DNA of 64,000 nt from Fen-178 sp963722575 (GTDB lineage Bacteria > Acidobacteriota > Terriglobia > Bryobacterales > Bryobacteraceae). Where the stretch lies: assembly GCA_963722575.1 (NCBI GenBank), contig CAVRNR010000005.1, positions 310,001-374,000 on the forward strand, in the 5' to 3' direction. The notes under the pieces are model-generated. The model worked only from the letters and a program-made list of their open reading frames with translations. It was not told the origin of the DNA and ran no database searches. Shown piece by piece: positions 36,016 through 44,584 of the stretch (within the stretch, counting starts at the first letter, position 1; every line of letters starts with the position of its first letter). The translations under genes and the position numbers were made by a program.

Positions 36016-36954
36016 ATGAGTCTGGAACTGAAACCGAAGAAATGGGCCGGCGCCATACGCGAGGTGACGCTCGGGGCGGGGAGCCGCCGGCCTGTGACCA
36101 TCGGCGGCGGCAACGGTCTGCCGCTCCATACCTTCGAAGCGAGCTTCCCTCACCGCCCGGTGTTCGCGCTGGAAATTACCGATATCGCGCCGCCGCGATG
36201 GATCGATACCGTCCGCCAGCCCTGGAATGGAGTGCTGGGCCAGCCGGCCGCCGCCGCCCGCCGCGCGGTAGACGAATTCGGCGCGGACTTGCTGATGCTC
36301 CACCTTGCGGGCACTCACCCCGACCGCGGGAATCGCTCGCCCGAAGCCGCCGCAGCCGATGTCCGCGCGGTTCTCGAGAGCGTGCCGGTTCCGCTGATCG
36401 TGAAGGGGCCGGGCGCAGGTTCCAAGCAGAACGACGTGCTGGCGCGCGTGGCGGAGGAGTGTCAGGGCGAAGGACTCGCGCTCCACTCGGCTTGCCAGGA
36501 AGAATACAAGACCCTGGCCGCCGTCGCCGTGGCTTATGGCCATGTGCTGGTGGCTGAGAGCCCCATCGACATGAACATCGCCAAGCAGCTCAATATACTG
36601 CTGGCGGATGCCAGCATGGACTTGCGTCGCACTCTCATTGACCCGCTCACCGGAGGGCTGGGCTACGGGCTCGAGTACACCTACTCCGTGATGGAGCGGA
36701 TCAGGCTGGCGGCCCTCGGAGGCGATGCCATGCTGAGCTCGCCCATGATCTGCCTGGTGGGCGAGGAAGCCTGGAAGGCCAAGGAGGTCAAGGCGAGCGG
36801 CGGCGTCCACTGGGAGGTGGCCACGGCGCTGGCGCTCATTGAGGCGGGCGCGGAAGTGCTTGTGCTGCGGCATCCCGAGTCGCTGGCCCGGCTGCGCAAG
36901 CAAGTGGACTGCTGGTTCAAGCAAAACGTGAAGGAGGATGACGCATGCCACTGA
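36016..36954 (+). CDS. acsD: Corrinoid iron-sulfur protein small subunit
   Basis: The 312-residue TIM-barrel protein matches AcsD/CdhD: PVTIGGGNGLPLHTFEASFP, PVFALEITD, VPLIVKGPGAGSKQNDVLAR, VLVAESPIDMNIAKQLNILL and DPLTGGLGYGLEYTYSVMER. It pairs with AcsC to carry the methyl group on cobalamin to acetyl-CoA synthase. It has an AAGGA ribosome site and overlaps acsC by 10 bases. Confidence 0.93.
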   Translation: MSLELKPKKWAGAIREVTLGAGSRRPVTIGGGNGLPLHTFEASFPHRPVFALEITDIAPPRWIDTVRQPWNGVLGQPAAAARRAVDEFGADLLMLHLAGTHPDRGNRSPEAAAADVRAVLESVPVPLIVKGPGAGSKQNDVLARVAEECQGEGLALHSACQEEYKTLAAVAVAYGHVLVAESPIDMNIAKQLNILLADASMDLRRTLIDPLTGGLGYGLEYTYSVMERIRLAALGGDAMLSSPMICLVGEEAWKAKEVKASGGVHWEVATALALIEAGAEVLVLRHPESLARLRKQVDCWFKQNVKEDDACH

Positions 36955-38264
36955 CAGGCTTGCAGGTTTTCAAGCTCCTCCCGAATACCAATTGCCGCGA
37001 GTGCGGCTACCCCACCTGCCTGGCGTTCGCCATGAAGCTGGCGGCGGGAAAGGAATCGCTTGAAAAGTGCCCGTATGCTTCACCGGCGGCCCGCGCGGCC
37101 CTGGGGGCAGCCTCCGCGCCTCCCATACGCGGAGTGACCGTCGGCCGTGGCCCGCGTGCCATCACCGTGGGCGAAGAGACGGTTTTCTTCCGCCACGAGA
37201 AGACCTTCGTCCGGCGGCCCGGGCTGTTCCGCGTGCTGGACCCCGCTGCCGACCGCGATGCCTTACTGGATGCCTGGCGCGCGTTACGCATCGAGCGGGC
37301 CGGAGAGACGTTCCAGGTGGATGGCGTGGCCATTCCGGAATCCCCCGGTGCGCCGGACGCCGCCGCTGCCGCCGCCGAGCGCGGTTTCCCGGTAACGATC
37401 TTGGCCGCCACTCCAGAGGGCGCCGCAGCCATGGCGGAACGAATCAAGGACCAGCGCCCGCTGCTGGTGCCGCCGGCTGGCGCGGATCTGGCTGCGTACG
37501 CGGGTCTGGCCGCGCGCCTCGGCCTGCCGCTCGTCGTTTCAGGAAGCGATTTGAACGCTCTCGCCACCGCGGCCATGGATGCCACTCGCGCCGGCGTGTC
37601 CGATATCCTGCTGGAGCCTCCGGGCGCGGATCTGCGCGGCCTCCATCACAGCCTGAGCGCCATCCGAAGGGGCGCGCTCGACCGCGTACACCCCGGTCTG
37701 GGCCATCCGGTCTTCCTGCGCATCGCCGCCGGGGAGTTCGAACGCGCCGTGCTCGGCATCACCAAGTTCGCATCGCTTCTGGCCATCGAGGACCACGGCG
37801 GCGAGACCTGGCTCCCTCTCTGGACGCTACGGCAGAACATCTACACCGACCCGCAGAAGCCGCTGCAAATGCAGCCCGGCGTCTACTCCATCGGCGAGCC
37901 CGATGCCCAGTCGCCGCTCCTGATCACCACCAACTTCTCGCTCACTTACTTCATTGTCTCGACGGAACTCGAAGCCGCCGGCTTGGCTTGCCATCTGGCG
38001 GTAGTGGACGCCGAGGGCTTAAGTGTACTCACCGCCTGGTCCGCCGGGAAATTCTCCGGCGACCGTGTGGCCAAGTCGCTCCGCGTGATGCAGGCCACCG
38101 AACGGGTGAGCCATCGGACGGCCATCATCCCCGGTTACGTATCGGTCATCTCGGGCGAGTTAGAAGACGCCCTGGGCGACGGCTGGCGGGTACTGGTCGG
38201 CCCGCAGGAGGCCTCCGACATTGGCCCGTTCTTCCGAGATGTGTGGGGCATTATCCAAATTTGA
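36945..38264 (+). CDS. acsC: Corrinoid iron-sulfur protein large subunit
   Basis: The 439-residue protein begins with the 4Fe-4S motif C-x2-C-x4-C-x16-C in TNCRECGYPTCLAFAMKLA...KCPYAS, which reduces cobalt to the active Co(I) state, then the TIM-barrel and C-terminal corrinoid-binding domain (GLACHLAVVDAEGLSVLTAW, GYVSVISGELEDALGDGW). It is complete. With acsD it forms the methyl carrier. No AcsE methyltransferase gene follows. Confidence 0.93.
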   Translation: MPLTGLQVFKLLPNTNCRECGYPTCLAFAMKLAAGKESLEKCPYASPAARAALGAASAPPIRGVTVGRGPRAITVGEETVFFRHEKTFVRRPGLFRVLDPAADRDALLDAWRALRIERAGETFQVDGVAIPESPGAPDAAAAAAERGFPVTILAATPEGAAAMAERIKDQRPLLVPPAGADLAAYAGLAARLGLPLVVSGSDLNALATAAMDATRAGVSDILLEPPGADLRGLHHSLSAIRRGALDRVHPGLGHPVFLRIAAGEFERAVLGITKFASLLAIEDHGGETWLPLWTLRQNIYTDPQKPLQMQPGVYSIGEPDAQSPLLITTNFSLTYFIVSTELEAAGLACHLAVVDAEGLSVLTAWSAGKFSGDRVAKSLRVMQATERVSHRTAIIPGYVSVISGELEDALGDGWRVLVGPQEASDIGPFFRDVWGIIQI

Positions 38265-38298
38265 CAAATTTGGCCATTCGGACTCCGGTGAGACTAGC

Positions 38299-38586
38299 AT
38301 GAATGTCTCTTTGACGCCCGAGCTTGAGAGCCTGGTAGACGAAAAGGTCCAGACCGGGATGTACCAGACGGCCAGCGAGGTTGTCCGCGAAGCCCTGCGG
38401 CTTCTCAAAGAACGCGACGAAACCAAGCTTCGTGGACCCCGCGAGACGATTCGGGCCGGCATCGACCAACTGGAGCGCGGGGAATACATCGGGTACGACC
38501 CGGCCAACGTGAAGGTTTTGGCCGTCGCCGTCAGAGACCGCGGTCGAAGAAGACTCACCCGGCTGCGCAAGACCAGTACCCGCTGA
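38299..38586 (+). CDS. parD: ParD-family antitoxin
   Basis: The 95-residue protein is a CopG/RHH-type ParD: MNVSLTPELESLVDEKVQTG, YQTASEVVREALRLLKERDE. It normally binds and neutralises a ParE ribosome-independent toxin and represses its own operon. No intact parE follows; a short stretch at about 38586-38622 (NRRFRLSQAAS) looks like a ParE N-terminus that then loses the frame. The 258-base gap up to the kinase otherwise shows nothing recognisable. The ATG at 38299 follows GGTGAGA. Confidence 0.8.
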   Translation: MNVSLTPELESLVDEKVQTGMYQTASEVVREALRLLKERDETKLRGPRETIRAGIDQLERGEYIGYDPANVKVLAVAVRDRGRRRLTRLRKTSTR

Positions 38587-38844
38587 ACCGCCGCTTTCGA
38601 CTCTCACAAGCGGCGAGTGCGTATCCGGCGCGGCGGGCCAGGAACCCGCGGTGCTCACCATCCTCCTCGGACCCGCCGGCGGCGTCCCAGTCCTTGGTCT
38701 CGGTCGAATCGTCGCTGCACTGGCTCAAGGTTCCAACCGGCGCTCTATAGTTTTCCCTCAAGCCGCCGATTAAGTACCTGAAGAAAGCTCACCGCACGGT
38801 GGGCTTCATTGACGCGGTCGCGGACGGTAAATTGGAGGCGCTTC

Positions 38845-41800
38845 GTGGAAACCCGGGCACAGAACCCTGAAACCATCGACACCATACTGTTGCTGAAGGT
38901 CTTGACGGCCTTCAAGAAGGGCGATTTCTCGGCCCGTCTGCCGGTAGAGAAAACCGGGATCGTGGGCAAGATCTACGACGCGCTCAACGACGTGATCGAG
39001 CGCAATGAAAACCTGACCAACGAGTTGGTCCACGTCAACGGTTCAGTCGCCAAAGAGGGCAGGATCGGGGAGCGCGCGGCTCTGTCCGGAGCCAACGGTT
39101 CCTGGAAGATCGACGCGAGTTCAATGGAAGGGATGATCGAGGATCTGGTCCGGCCCGGGGACCAGGTGGCGCAAGCGCAACGTCTGGCTCGACGATGCGC
39201 CGGCGCAGCCTGCGGCATCGCGCTGCTGGCTCTGGCCGGTTGGCTGATGGGCGCGCACTTCTTGGCGGGGCAGTTTGGGACGGTCATCCCGACGGCTCCC
39301 AGTACTGCGGTGGTCGCCTTTGTTCTCGCTGGCGGAGTCCTCAGCCAGGGGCGCTGGTCCACACATCGGCTGAGCCGGCGTCTTGCGCTGGCCGCTGCGG
39401 GCTTCACCGTCGTGGCGACACTTATCATATTGGCGAAACTCGCCTTTGGTTTCGATTTGGGTGTGGAGTCCGCTTTGTCCCGCACCACGGCAAGCCTTGG
39501 CGCCATTCCAATGGGCCGAATGTCGCCTTTGACAGCCCTCGGGTTCCTTCTTGAAGGTGGAGCACTGATGTTCCTGCTCCACGCCACGCGGTCTCATCTT
39601 GCCGCTACCTTCGCGGCCCTGCTTGCGCTCATAGCCATCGCGGCAAACCTGTTGTTTCTGATCGGTTACGCTTATGGCTCTCCCTTTCTGTATGGCGGCA
39701 CAGCCATTCCGGTGGCAGTACCGACTGCCCTGATCTTGGTGCTGGTGGGCGTGGGGGAGTTTAGCCTGGCAGAGCCCCGGCTGCCGGCCTTGCGTGGATG
39801 GCGCCGCGGCTCGATTCGCGGCCTGCTGTTGCGCGCCTTCCTGCCGGGCATGCTGGGGCTCGTTGTCTTTCAGGGCTGGCTAAACACCGTAGGACTGAGA
39901 GCGAAATCTGAGAATCCGGCGCTGTGGGAGGCGCTGACGGCATTGCTGACCTGTGCCTTGATTGTGGCCCTCGCGAACTGGACCGCATACCGCGCCAGCA
40001 AGGTTATCGAGCGTGCCAGGAAGGCGTTGTGGATCAAGGGCCTGGCCTTGGAGTCGTCGCTAAGCGCCCTTGCCATCTCCGACCCGAGGGGAATCCTGAG
40101 CTACGTGAATCACGCGTTTCTCAAACTGTGGCGATATGACTCCCTGGCCGAGGTGCTGGGCAAGCCGCTGATCGGATTCTGGCAGGCCGCTGAAGAACAG
40201 TTACAGATCGCAGAGATGTCGGGCCCTTCCGGAAGTTGGATGGGGGAGTCTAAGGCCAAGAACAAGGATGGCGAGTTCTTCGATCTCGATGTTTCGGCAA
40301 GCCTGGCCCTGGACAGTGCCGGCCGGCCCGTCTGCACACTGACATCGTTTACCGACATCACCGAGCGCAAGCGGGCCGAGGAGATCGCCAATCGTTACTT
40401 GAGCGCTCTGCAGAGAGAACACGCAGCTTCAGACTGTATGAATAAGGAACTGCAGGAGAAGGCGAAGTTGCTCTCCGACCAGAAGACGGAAGTGGAGGCG
40501 AAGAACGACCAGGTGGAGCGGGCCCGGCGGGACCTCGAGGACAAGGCCGCGCAACTGACGCTCACCTCCAAGTACAAGTCGGAGTTCCTGGCCAATATGT
40601 CGCACGAGCTGCGGTCGCCTCTGAACAATCTACTGATCCTGGCCAAGCTGCTGGCCGATAACGCCGAAGGCAACCTGACGGAAAAACAGACCAAGTTCGC
40701 CCATACGATCCACTCCTCGGGCACCGACCTGTTGACGCTGATTAACGATATTCTGGATCTCGCACGGGTCGAGTCGGGGAAGATGAACATCGAGCCGGCG
40801 GCGGTCTACCTGGCCGACCTGCGCGAGTTGGTCATCCAGGACTTCTCGCACGTCGCCCTGAGCAAGGGCACCGAGTTCAGAGTGCACGTCGACCCGGGTC
40901 TGCCCGACTCCATCCAGACCGATCCCACACGGTTGCACCAGGTCCTGAAAAACCTGATGTCGAATGCCCTCAAGTTCACGGAGCGCGGCTCGGTGCGGAT
41001 GGAGATCAAGCCGGCCAAATCAGGTTGGAGACCCGAGGCCAGCGGCCTGGATCGCGCCGGGCGGGTGGTGGCGTTCTCCGTGGTGGACACCGGCATCGGC
41101 ATTCCACCGGAGAAACACCGCACCGTTTTCGATGCCTTCCAGCAGGCCGACGGCACCACCAGCCGGCGCTACGGCGGAACCGGGTTGGGGTTGTCGATCA
41201 GCCGGGAAATTGCGCAGTTACTGGGCGGTGACCTCACACTCCAGAGCCAGGTTGGCGTGGGGAGCACATTCACGCTCTTCCTGCCGGAGATCTGTTGTGA
41301 GGAGACGCAGCCATCGCGGCCGGCGGCAGGGGCCGCACTGATTCCCGCGGCACCGCCCCGCCCGCCGGACCAGGCGAGCGCCTGCGACGCCGTGGCAATT
41401 CCCGCGCTGGCCAGGTTGATGGTGGCGCAGGAACCGGTCGAAGACGACCACCTCACACTGCGGAAGACCGACCACTTCGTGCTGATTGTGGAGAATGATG
41501 CGACCTTTGCCGGCGTGCTGCTGGAGAAGGTCCGCACCCGCAGCCTCAAGGGAGTGGTTGTCATGCGCGGCGGTCCGGTGGTGAGAATGGTCCGCGAGAT
41601 GGCGCCGGTAGCCGTTACGCTCGACATCCTGCTGCCCGACATGTCGGGATGGGTGGTGCTGGAGGCTCTGAAGCGCGATCCCGCGACGCGGCATGTTCCG
41701 GTTCACGTAGTGACCATCTGCGAAGAACGCCGCCGCGCGATGGCCATGGGGGCAGCCTCCTTCCTGCACAAGACGCTGACGTCTGGGTCCCTCGACCAGG

Positions 41801-42726
41801 TGTTTGATCGAATCGTGGCCGCCATGAAAACTCCTGTGCGCAAGGTGCTGGTGGTGGATGGCGATCCCGCGCGATGCCCAAGCCTCGTAGAACTGTTGGG
41901 AAACGGGGACATTCAAACGATTCCGGCGGCCAGCGGAGCCGAGGTGTCCACCGCGCTTCAGGAGCAGGAGATCGACGGCGCGGTGCTGGGATGGAATGTG
42001 CCCGGCCTGACGGGCCTCGATCTGCTCAGCACCTTACGCGACGCCACCGGACGCGGCGAGCTCCGCGTACTGATTTACCCCGCGACTCTCCTCAGCCAGG
42101 CCGACAAGGATGGGATCGCCGCGTGGGACGATGCCGCAGTGATCCAGATCGCGTCCTCTCCGGAAGACCTTCTGGACAAGAGTATGACCATGTTCCATCG
42201 CAAGGAGACGGAACTGCCGCGGGAGAAGCGCGCTAAGCTGGCCGCTGCCCGCGCGGTGGACCGGAGACTGGCGGGCCGGAAGATCCTCATCGTCGACGAC
42301 GATCTGCGCAACATTTTCGCGCTCACCAGCGCCCTCGAAACGCACGACATGAACCTGACGCTGGCGGAGAACGGCCAGAAGGGCATTGAGGCTCTCCGGG
42401 CCAACCCGGACGTCGAGCTGGTGCTGATGGATATCATGCTGCCTGAGATGGACGGCTACCAGGCCATGCGGGCCATCCGCAAGATGCCGGAATACCGGGA
42501 ATTGCCGGTCATTGCCCTGACGGCGCAAGCCATGAAGGGGGACCGGGAGCGATGTATCGAGGCGGGCGCCACCGACTACATCGCGAAGCCGGTGGAGATC
42601 GACCAGTTGCTGGCCCTGATGCGCGTGTGGCTTCCGGAAGAGCGAAAGGCCCAAGAACCGTTTGCTGACGCGTGTTTTCAGGCACTTACCGAGCCGCGAC
42701 CGTTAGGGAGCGGAGGCGGCTTTTGA
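38845..42726 (+). CDS. Large hybrid sensor histidine kinase
   Basis: The GTG at 38845 is chosen for GGAGG at 38834-38838. The 1293-residue protein runs: a HAMP-like repeat (about 10-85), six or more hydrophobic segments (about 120-375), a PAS domain (about 400-510), coiled coil, HisKA with phospho-acceptor His587 in FLANMSHELRSPLNN, HATPase_c with DTGIGIPPEKH and GGTGLGLSISRE (about 700-815), and three receiver domains. The first (about 876-990) keeps the DILLPDMSGW Asp, the second (about 1000-1115) lacks the acceptor Asp (GWNVPG), the third (about 1145-1265) is canonical with Asp1196. The order HAMP before membrane segments is unusual. The last residues LTEPRPLGSGGGF come from an interspersed repeat. 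Confidence 0.88.
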   Translation: METRAQNPETIDTILLLKVLTAFKKGDFSARLPVEKTGIVGKIYDALNDVIERNENLTNELVHVNGSVAKEGRIGERAALSGANGSWKIDASSMEGMIEDLVRPGDQVAQAQRLARRCAGAACGIALLALAGWLMGAHFLAGQFGTVIPTAPSTAVVAFVLAGGVLSQGRWSTHRLSRRLALAAAGFTVVATLIILAKLAFGFDLGVESALSRTTASLGAIPMGRMSPLTALGFLLEGGALMFLLHATRSHLAATFAALLALIAIAANLLFLIGYAYGSPFLYGGTAIPVAVPTALILVLVGVGEFSLAEPRLPALRGWRRGSIRGLLLRAFLPGMLGLVVFQGWLNTVGLRAKSENPALWEALTALLTCALIVALANWTAYRASKVIERARKALWIKGLALESSLSALAISDPRGILSYVNHAFLKLWRYDSLAEVLGKPLIGFWQAAEEQLQIAEMSGPSGSWMGESKAKNKDGEFFDLDVSASLALDSAGRPVCTLTSFTDITERKRAEEIANRYLSALQREHAASDCMNKELQEKAKLLSDQKTEVEAKNDQVERARRDLEDKAAQLTLTSKYKSEFLANMSHELRSPLNNLLILAKLLADNAEGNLTEKQTKFAHTIHSSGTDLLTLINDILDLARVESGKMNIEPAAVYLADLRELVIQDFSHVALSKGTEFRVHVDPGLPDSIQTDPTRLHQVLKNLMSNALKFTERGSVRMEIKPAKSGWRPEASGLDRAGRVVAFSVVDTGIGIPPEKHRTVFDAFQQADGTTSRRYGGTGLGLSISREIAQLLGGDLTLQSQVGVGSTFTLFLPEICCEETQPSRPAAGAALIPAAPPRPPDQASACDAVAIPALARLMVAQEPVEDDHLTLRKTDHFVLIVENDATFAGVLLEKVRTRSLKGVVVMRGGPVVRMVREMAPVAVTLDILLPDMSGWVVLEALKRDPATRHVPVHVVTICEERRRAMAMGAASFLHKTLTSGSLDQVFDRIVAAMKTPVRKVLVVDGDPARCPSLVELLGNGDIQTIPAASGAEVSTALQEQEIDGAVLGWNVPGLTGLDLLSTLRDATGRGELRVLIYPATLLSQADKDGIAAWDDAAVIQIASSPEDLLDKSMTMFHRKETELPREKRAKLAAARAVDRRLAGRKILIVDDDLRNIFALTSALETHDMNLTLAENGQKGIEALRANPDVELVLMDIMLPEMDGYQAMRAIRKMPEYRELPVIALTAQAMKGDRERCIEAGATDYIAKPVEIDQLLALMRVWLPEERKAQEPFADACFQALTEPRPLGSGGGF
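42684..42713. repeat. CCGAGCCGCGACCGT-type interspersed repeat over the kinase 3' end
   Basis: The sequence around ACCGAGCCGCGACCGTTAGG encodes the kinase's last residues (L-T-E-P-R-P-L-G-S-G). The same motif is, from memory, a common dispersed repeat in Solibacter-type genomes; only one copy is in this window, so the repeat status is inferred. Confidence 0.4.
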
Positions 42727-42747
42727 AGGTGGAAAGGAAGAAACTTG

Positions 42748-44004
42748 ATGGGCACACCGGCTGTGCAACTTGATTCACCTACCGAGCACGGACCCGTCCT
42801 GGAGCGGATGAGAATTCTCATGGTTGACGACCGGCCCGACAACCTGTTCGCAACGCGGGCTGTGCTGGAGGACCTGGGTGAGGATCTGGTGACCACAACC
42901 TCGGCGGTCGAAGCCGTGGACTACCTGCTGCGCGAGGATTTCGCCCTGATTCTGCTGGACGTGATGATGCCGGGAATGGACGGCTTTGAGCTGGCCCTCC
43001 AGATCCGCCGCCTGCGGCGCTCGCGCCACACTCCCATCATTTTCCTCACCGCCGCCGGCAGCGAGGAAAGGATGTCCAAAGGCTACGAACTGGGAGCGGT
43101 GGACTACCTGCTGAAGCCGGTGGTGCCGGAGATCCTCCGCGCCAAAGTGACGGTGTTTATCCGGATGGCCCGGCAGGCCGGCAAGGTCAAGCACTACACC
43201 GAAATGCTCGAGGAGCGCAATGGAGAGCTGCGCCAAGTGATGGCCGGAGAGCGCCAGGCTGAGCAGGAGATCCTCCGCTTGAACCAGGCTCTGAAGACCC
43301 GCGTCGAAGCCCTCTCCGAGTTGAACGCCGAACTGGAGGCGTTCAGCTTCACGGTTTCCCACGACCTGAACGGACCGCTGACCCACATCACAAGTTTCAG
43401 TCGCGCCCTGAGGGACGAGTGCGGCCTTGTGCTGGGTGAGCGGGGAATGGTCTACCTGGATCGGATCGATTCCGCGTCCCAGCGGATGGGCCAACTGATC
43501 CGCAATCTGTTGGAGCTGGCTCGCGGCAGTCACTGCGATATCAAGTTCGAGATGGTGGACCTGAGTGCCATCGCGGGCGAAATCGCCGGCGGGCTACGGG
43601 CCGCTGCGCCGGAGCGGACGGTCCAATGGGAGATTGCGGGAGGGGTTGCTGCCCGCGGCGACCTCCGGTTGCTCACCGTGGCACTGCGGAACCTGCTGGA
43701 GAACGCTTTCAAGTACACCCGGCGGGCTGAGGCGGCGCGAATTGAGTTTGGCGTCGAGACCACCACCGGCGCGCCGGTGTACTTCGTCCGCGACAACGGA
43801 ATCGGTTTCAAAGCGGCCGACCGCGACAAGCTATTCCAGCCCTTTCAGCGGTTGCCCTCGGCTCACGATTTCGAAGGGACCGGAGTCGGGCTGGCCACCG
43901 TAAACCGGATCGTAAAGCGTCTCGGAGGCCGGATTTGGGCCGAAGGCGAGGAAGGTTCCGGGGCGACCTTCTATTTTGAGTTGCCTGGTGTGAATGCAAG
44001 TTAG
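42748..44004 (+). CDS. Receiver-domain histidine kinase
   Basis: The 418-residue protein has an N-terminal receiver with acceptor Asp71 in LILLDVMMPGMDGF and the Lys in YLLKPV, a coiled coil (about 130-195), a phytochrome-type HisKA with His205 in FSFTVSHDLNGPL, and HATPase_c with LLENAFKYTRR, VRDNGIGF and FEGTGVGLATVNRIV. It has no membrane segment, so it is likely driven by phosphotransfer from the upstream hybrid kinase. Only 21 bases separate the two genes. An ATG at 42748 is preferred over TTG at 42745. Confidence 0.92.
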   Translation: MGTPAVQLDSPTEHGPVLERMRILMVDDRPDNLFATRAVLEDLGEDLVTTTSAVEAVDYLLREDFALILLDVMMPGMDGFELALQIRRLRRSRHTPIIFLTAAGSEERMSKGYELGAVDYLLKPVVPEILRAKVTVFIRMARQAGKVKHYTEMLEERNGELRQVMAGERQAEQEILRLNQALKTRVEALSELNAELEAFSFTVSHDLNGPLTHITSFSRALRDECGLVLGERGMVYLDRIDSASQRMGQLIRNLLELARGSHCDIKFEMVDLSAIAGEIAGGLRAAAPERTVQWEIAGGVAARGDLRLLTVALRNLLENAFKYTRRAEAARIEFGVETTTGAPVYFVRDNGIGFKAADRDKLFQPFQRLPSAHDFEGTGVGLATVNRIVKRLGGRIWAEGEEGSGATFYFELPGVNAS

Positions 44005-44008
44005 GTAA

Positions 44009-44584
44009 ATGACAATGTCTCGAAAACGCGTTCTGCTCGTAGATGACGACGCTCCCTTCCTTGAGTTGCTTCAGCTTTGTTTTGCTAAAGCGAACTCCGA
44101 TGTACTCCTGGCGTCGAACGGGGCTGAAGCCCTCGATATTCTGCTCGGGGCCGATCCTCCGGATCTGGTTCTGGCGGACTTCATGATGCCAGAAGTGAAC
44201 GGCATCGAGCTGGTCCGCCACCTCAAGGCAAATGCTAAACTGTTCGATACACCGGTCGTGCTGATGTCCAATAACGTGGATACCGAGTTTCGGAAGCGGG
44301 CCCTCGACCTGGGAGCGGCCGCCTATCTGCTCAAGACGGAGGGCGCCCACGCCGTCGCTGAGAAGGCGATTCATATCATCGCCGGCCGGGACCCAGGGTT
44401 TTCCAACTGCCAGACGCGCTTCGCGCCGGCCGCCCAAGTCGATGCGATGCAACAAAGCCTCCTGGCGCTGATTCGTGTTACAACGCAAATGGATGGACTT
44501 CCGGCGCAAGCCCGGAGTGCTCTGATCACGGCCGAGAAGCTGGCGGAGAGCCTCTTTACCGCCGATCCGGAATCCGAAACATGA
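44009..44584 (+). CDS. Single-domain response regulator with C-terminal helical tail
   Basis: The 191-residue protein has a receiver domain (VLLVDDDAPFLELL, acceptor Asp57 in PDLVLADFMMPEVNG, Lys in AYLLKTEG) and a ~60-residue tail without a DNA-binding motif. It starts 4 bases after the kinase and ends immediately before acsV, so the output may act by protein-protein contact. It forms a phosphorelay unit with the two kinases upstream. Confidence 0.9.
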   Translation: MTMSRKRVLLVDDDAPFLELLQLCFAKANSDVLLASNGAEALDILLGADPPDLVLADFMMPEVNGIELVRHLKANAKLFDTPVVLMSNNVDTEFRKRALDLGAAAYLLKTEGAHAVAEKAIHIIAGRDPGFSNCQTRFAPAAQVDAMQQSLLALIRVTTQMDGLPAQARSALITAEKLAESLFTADPESET

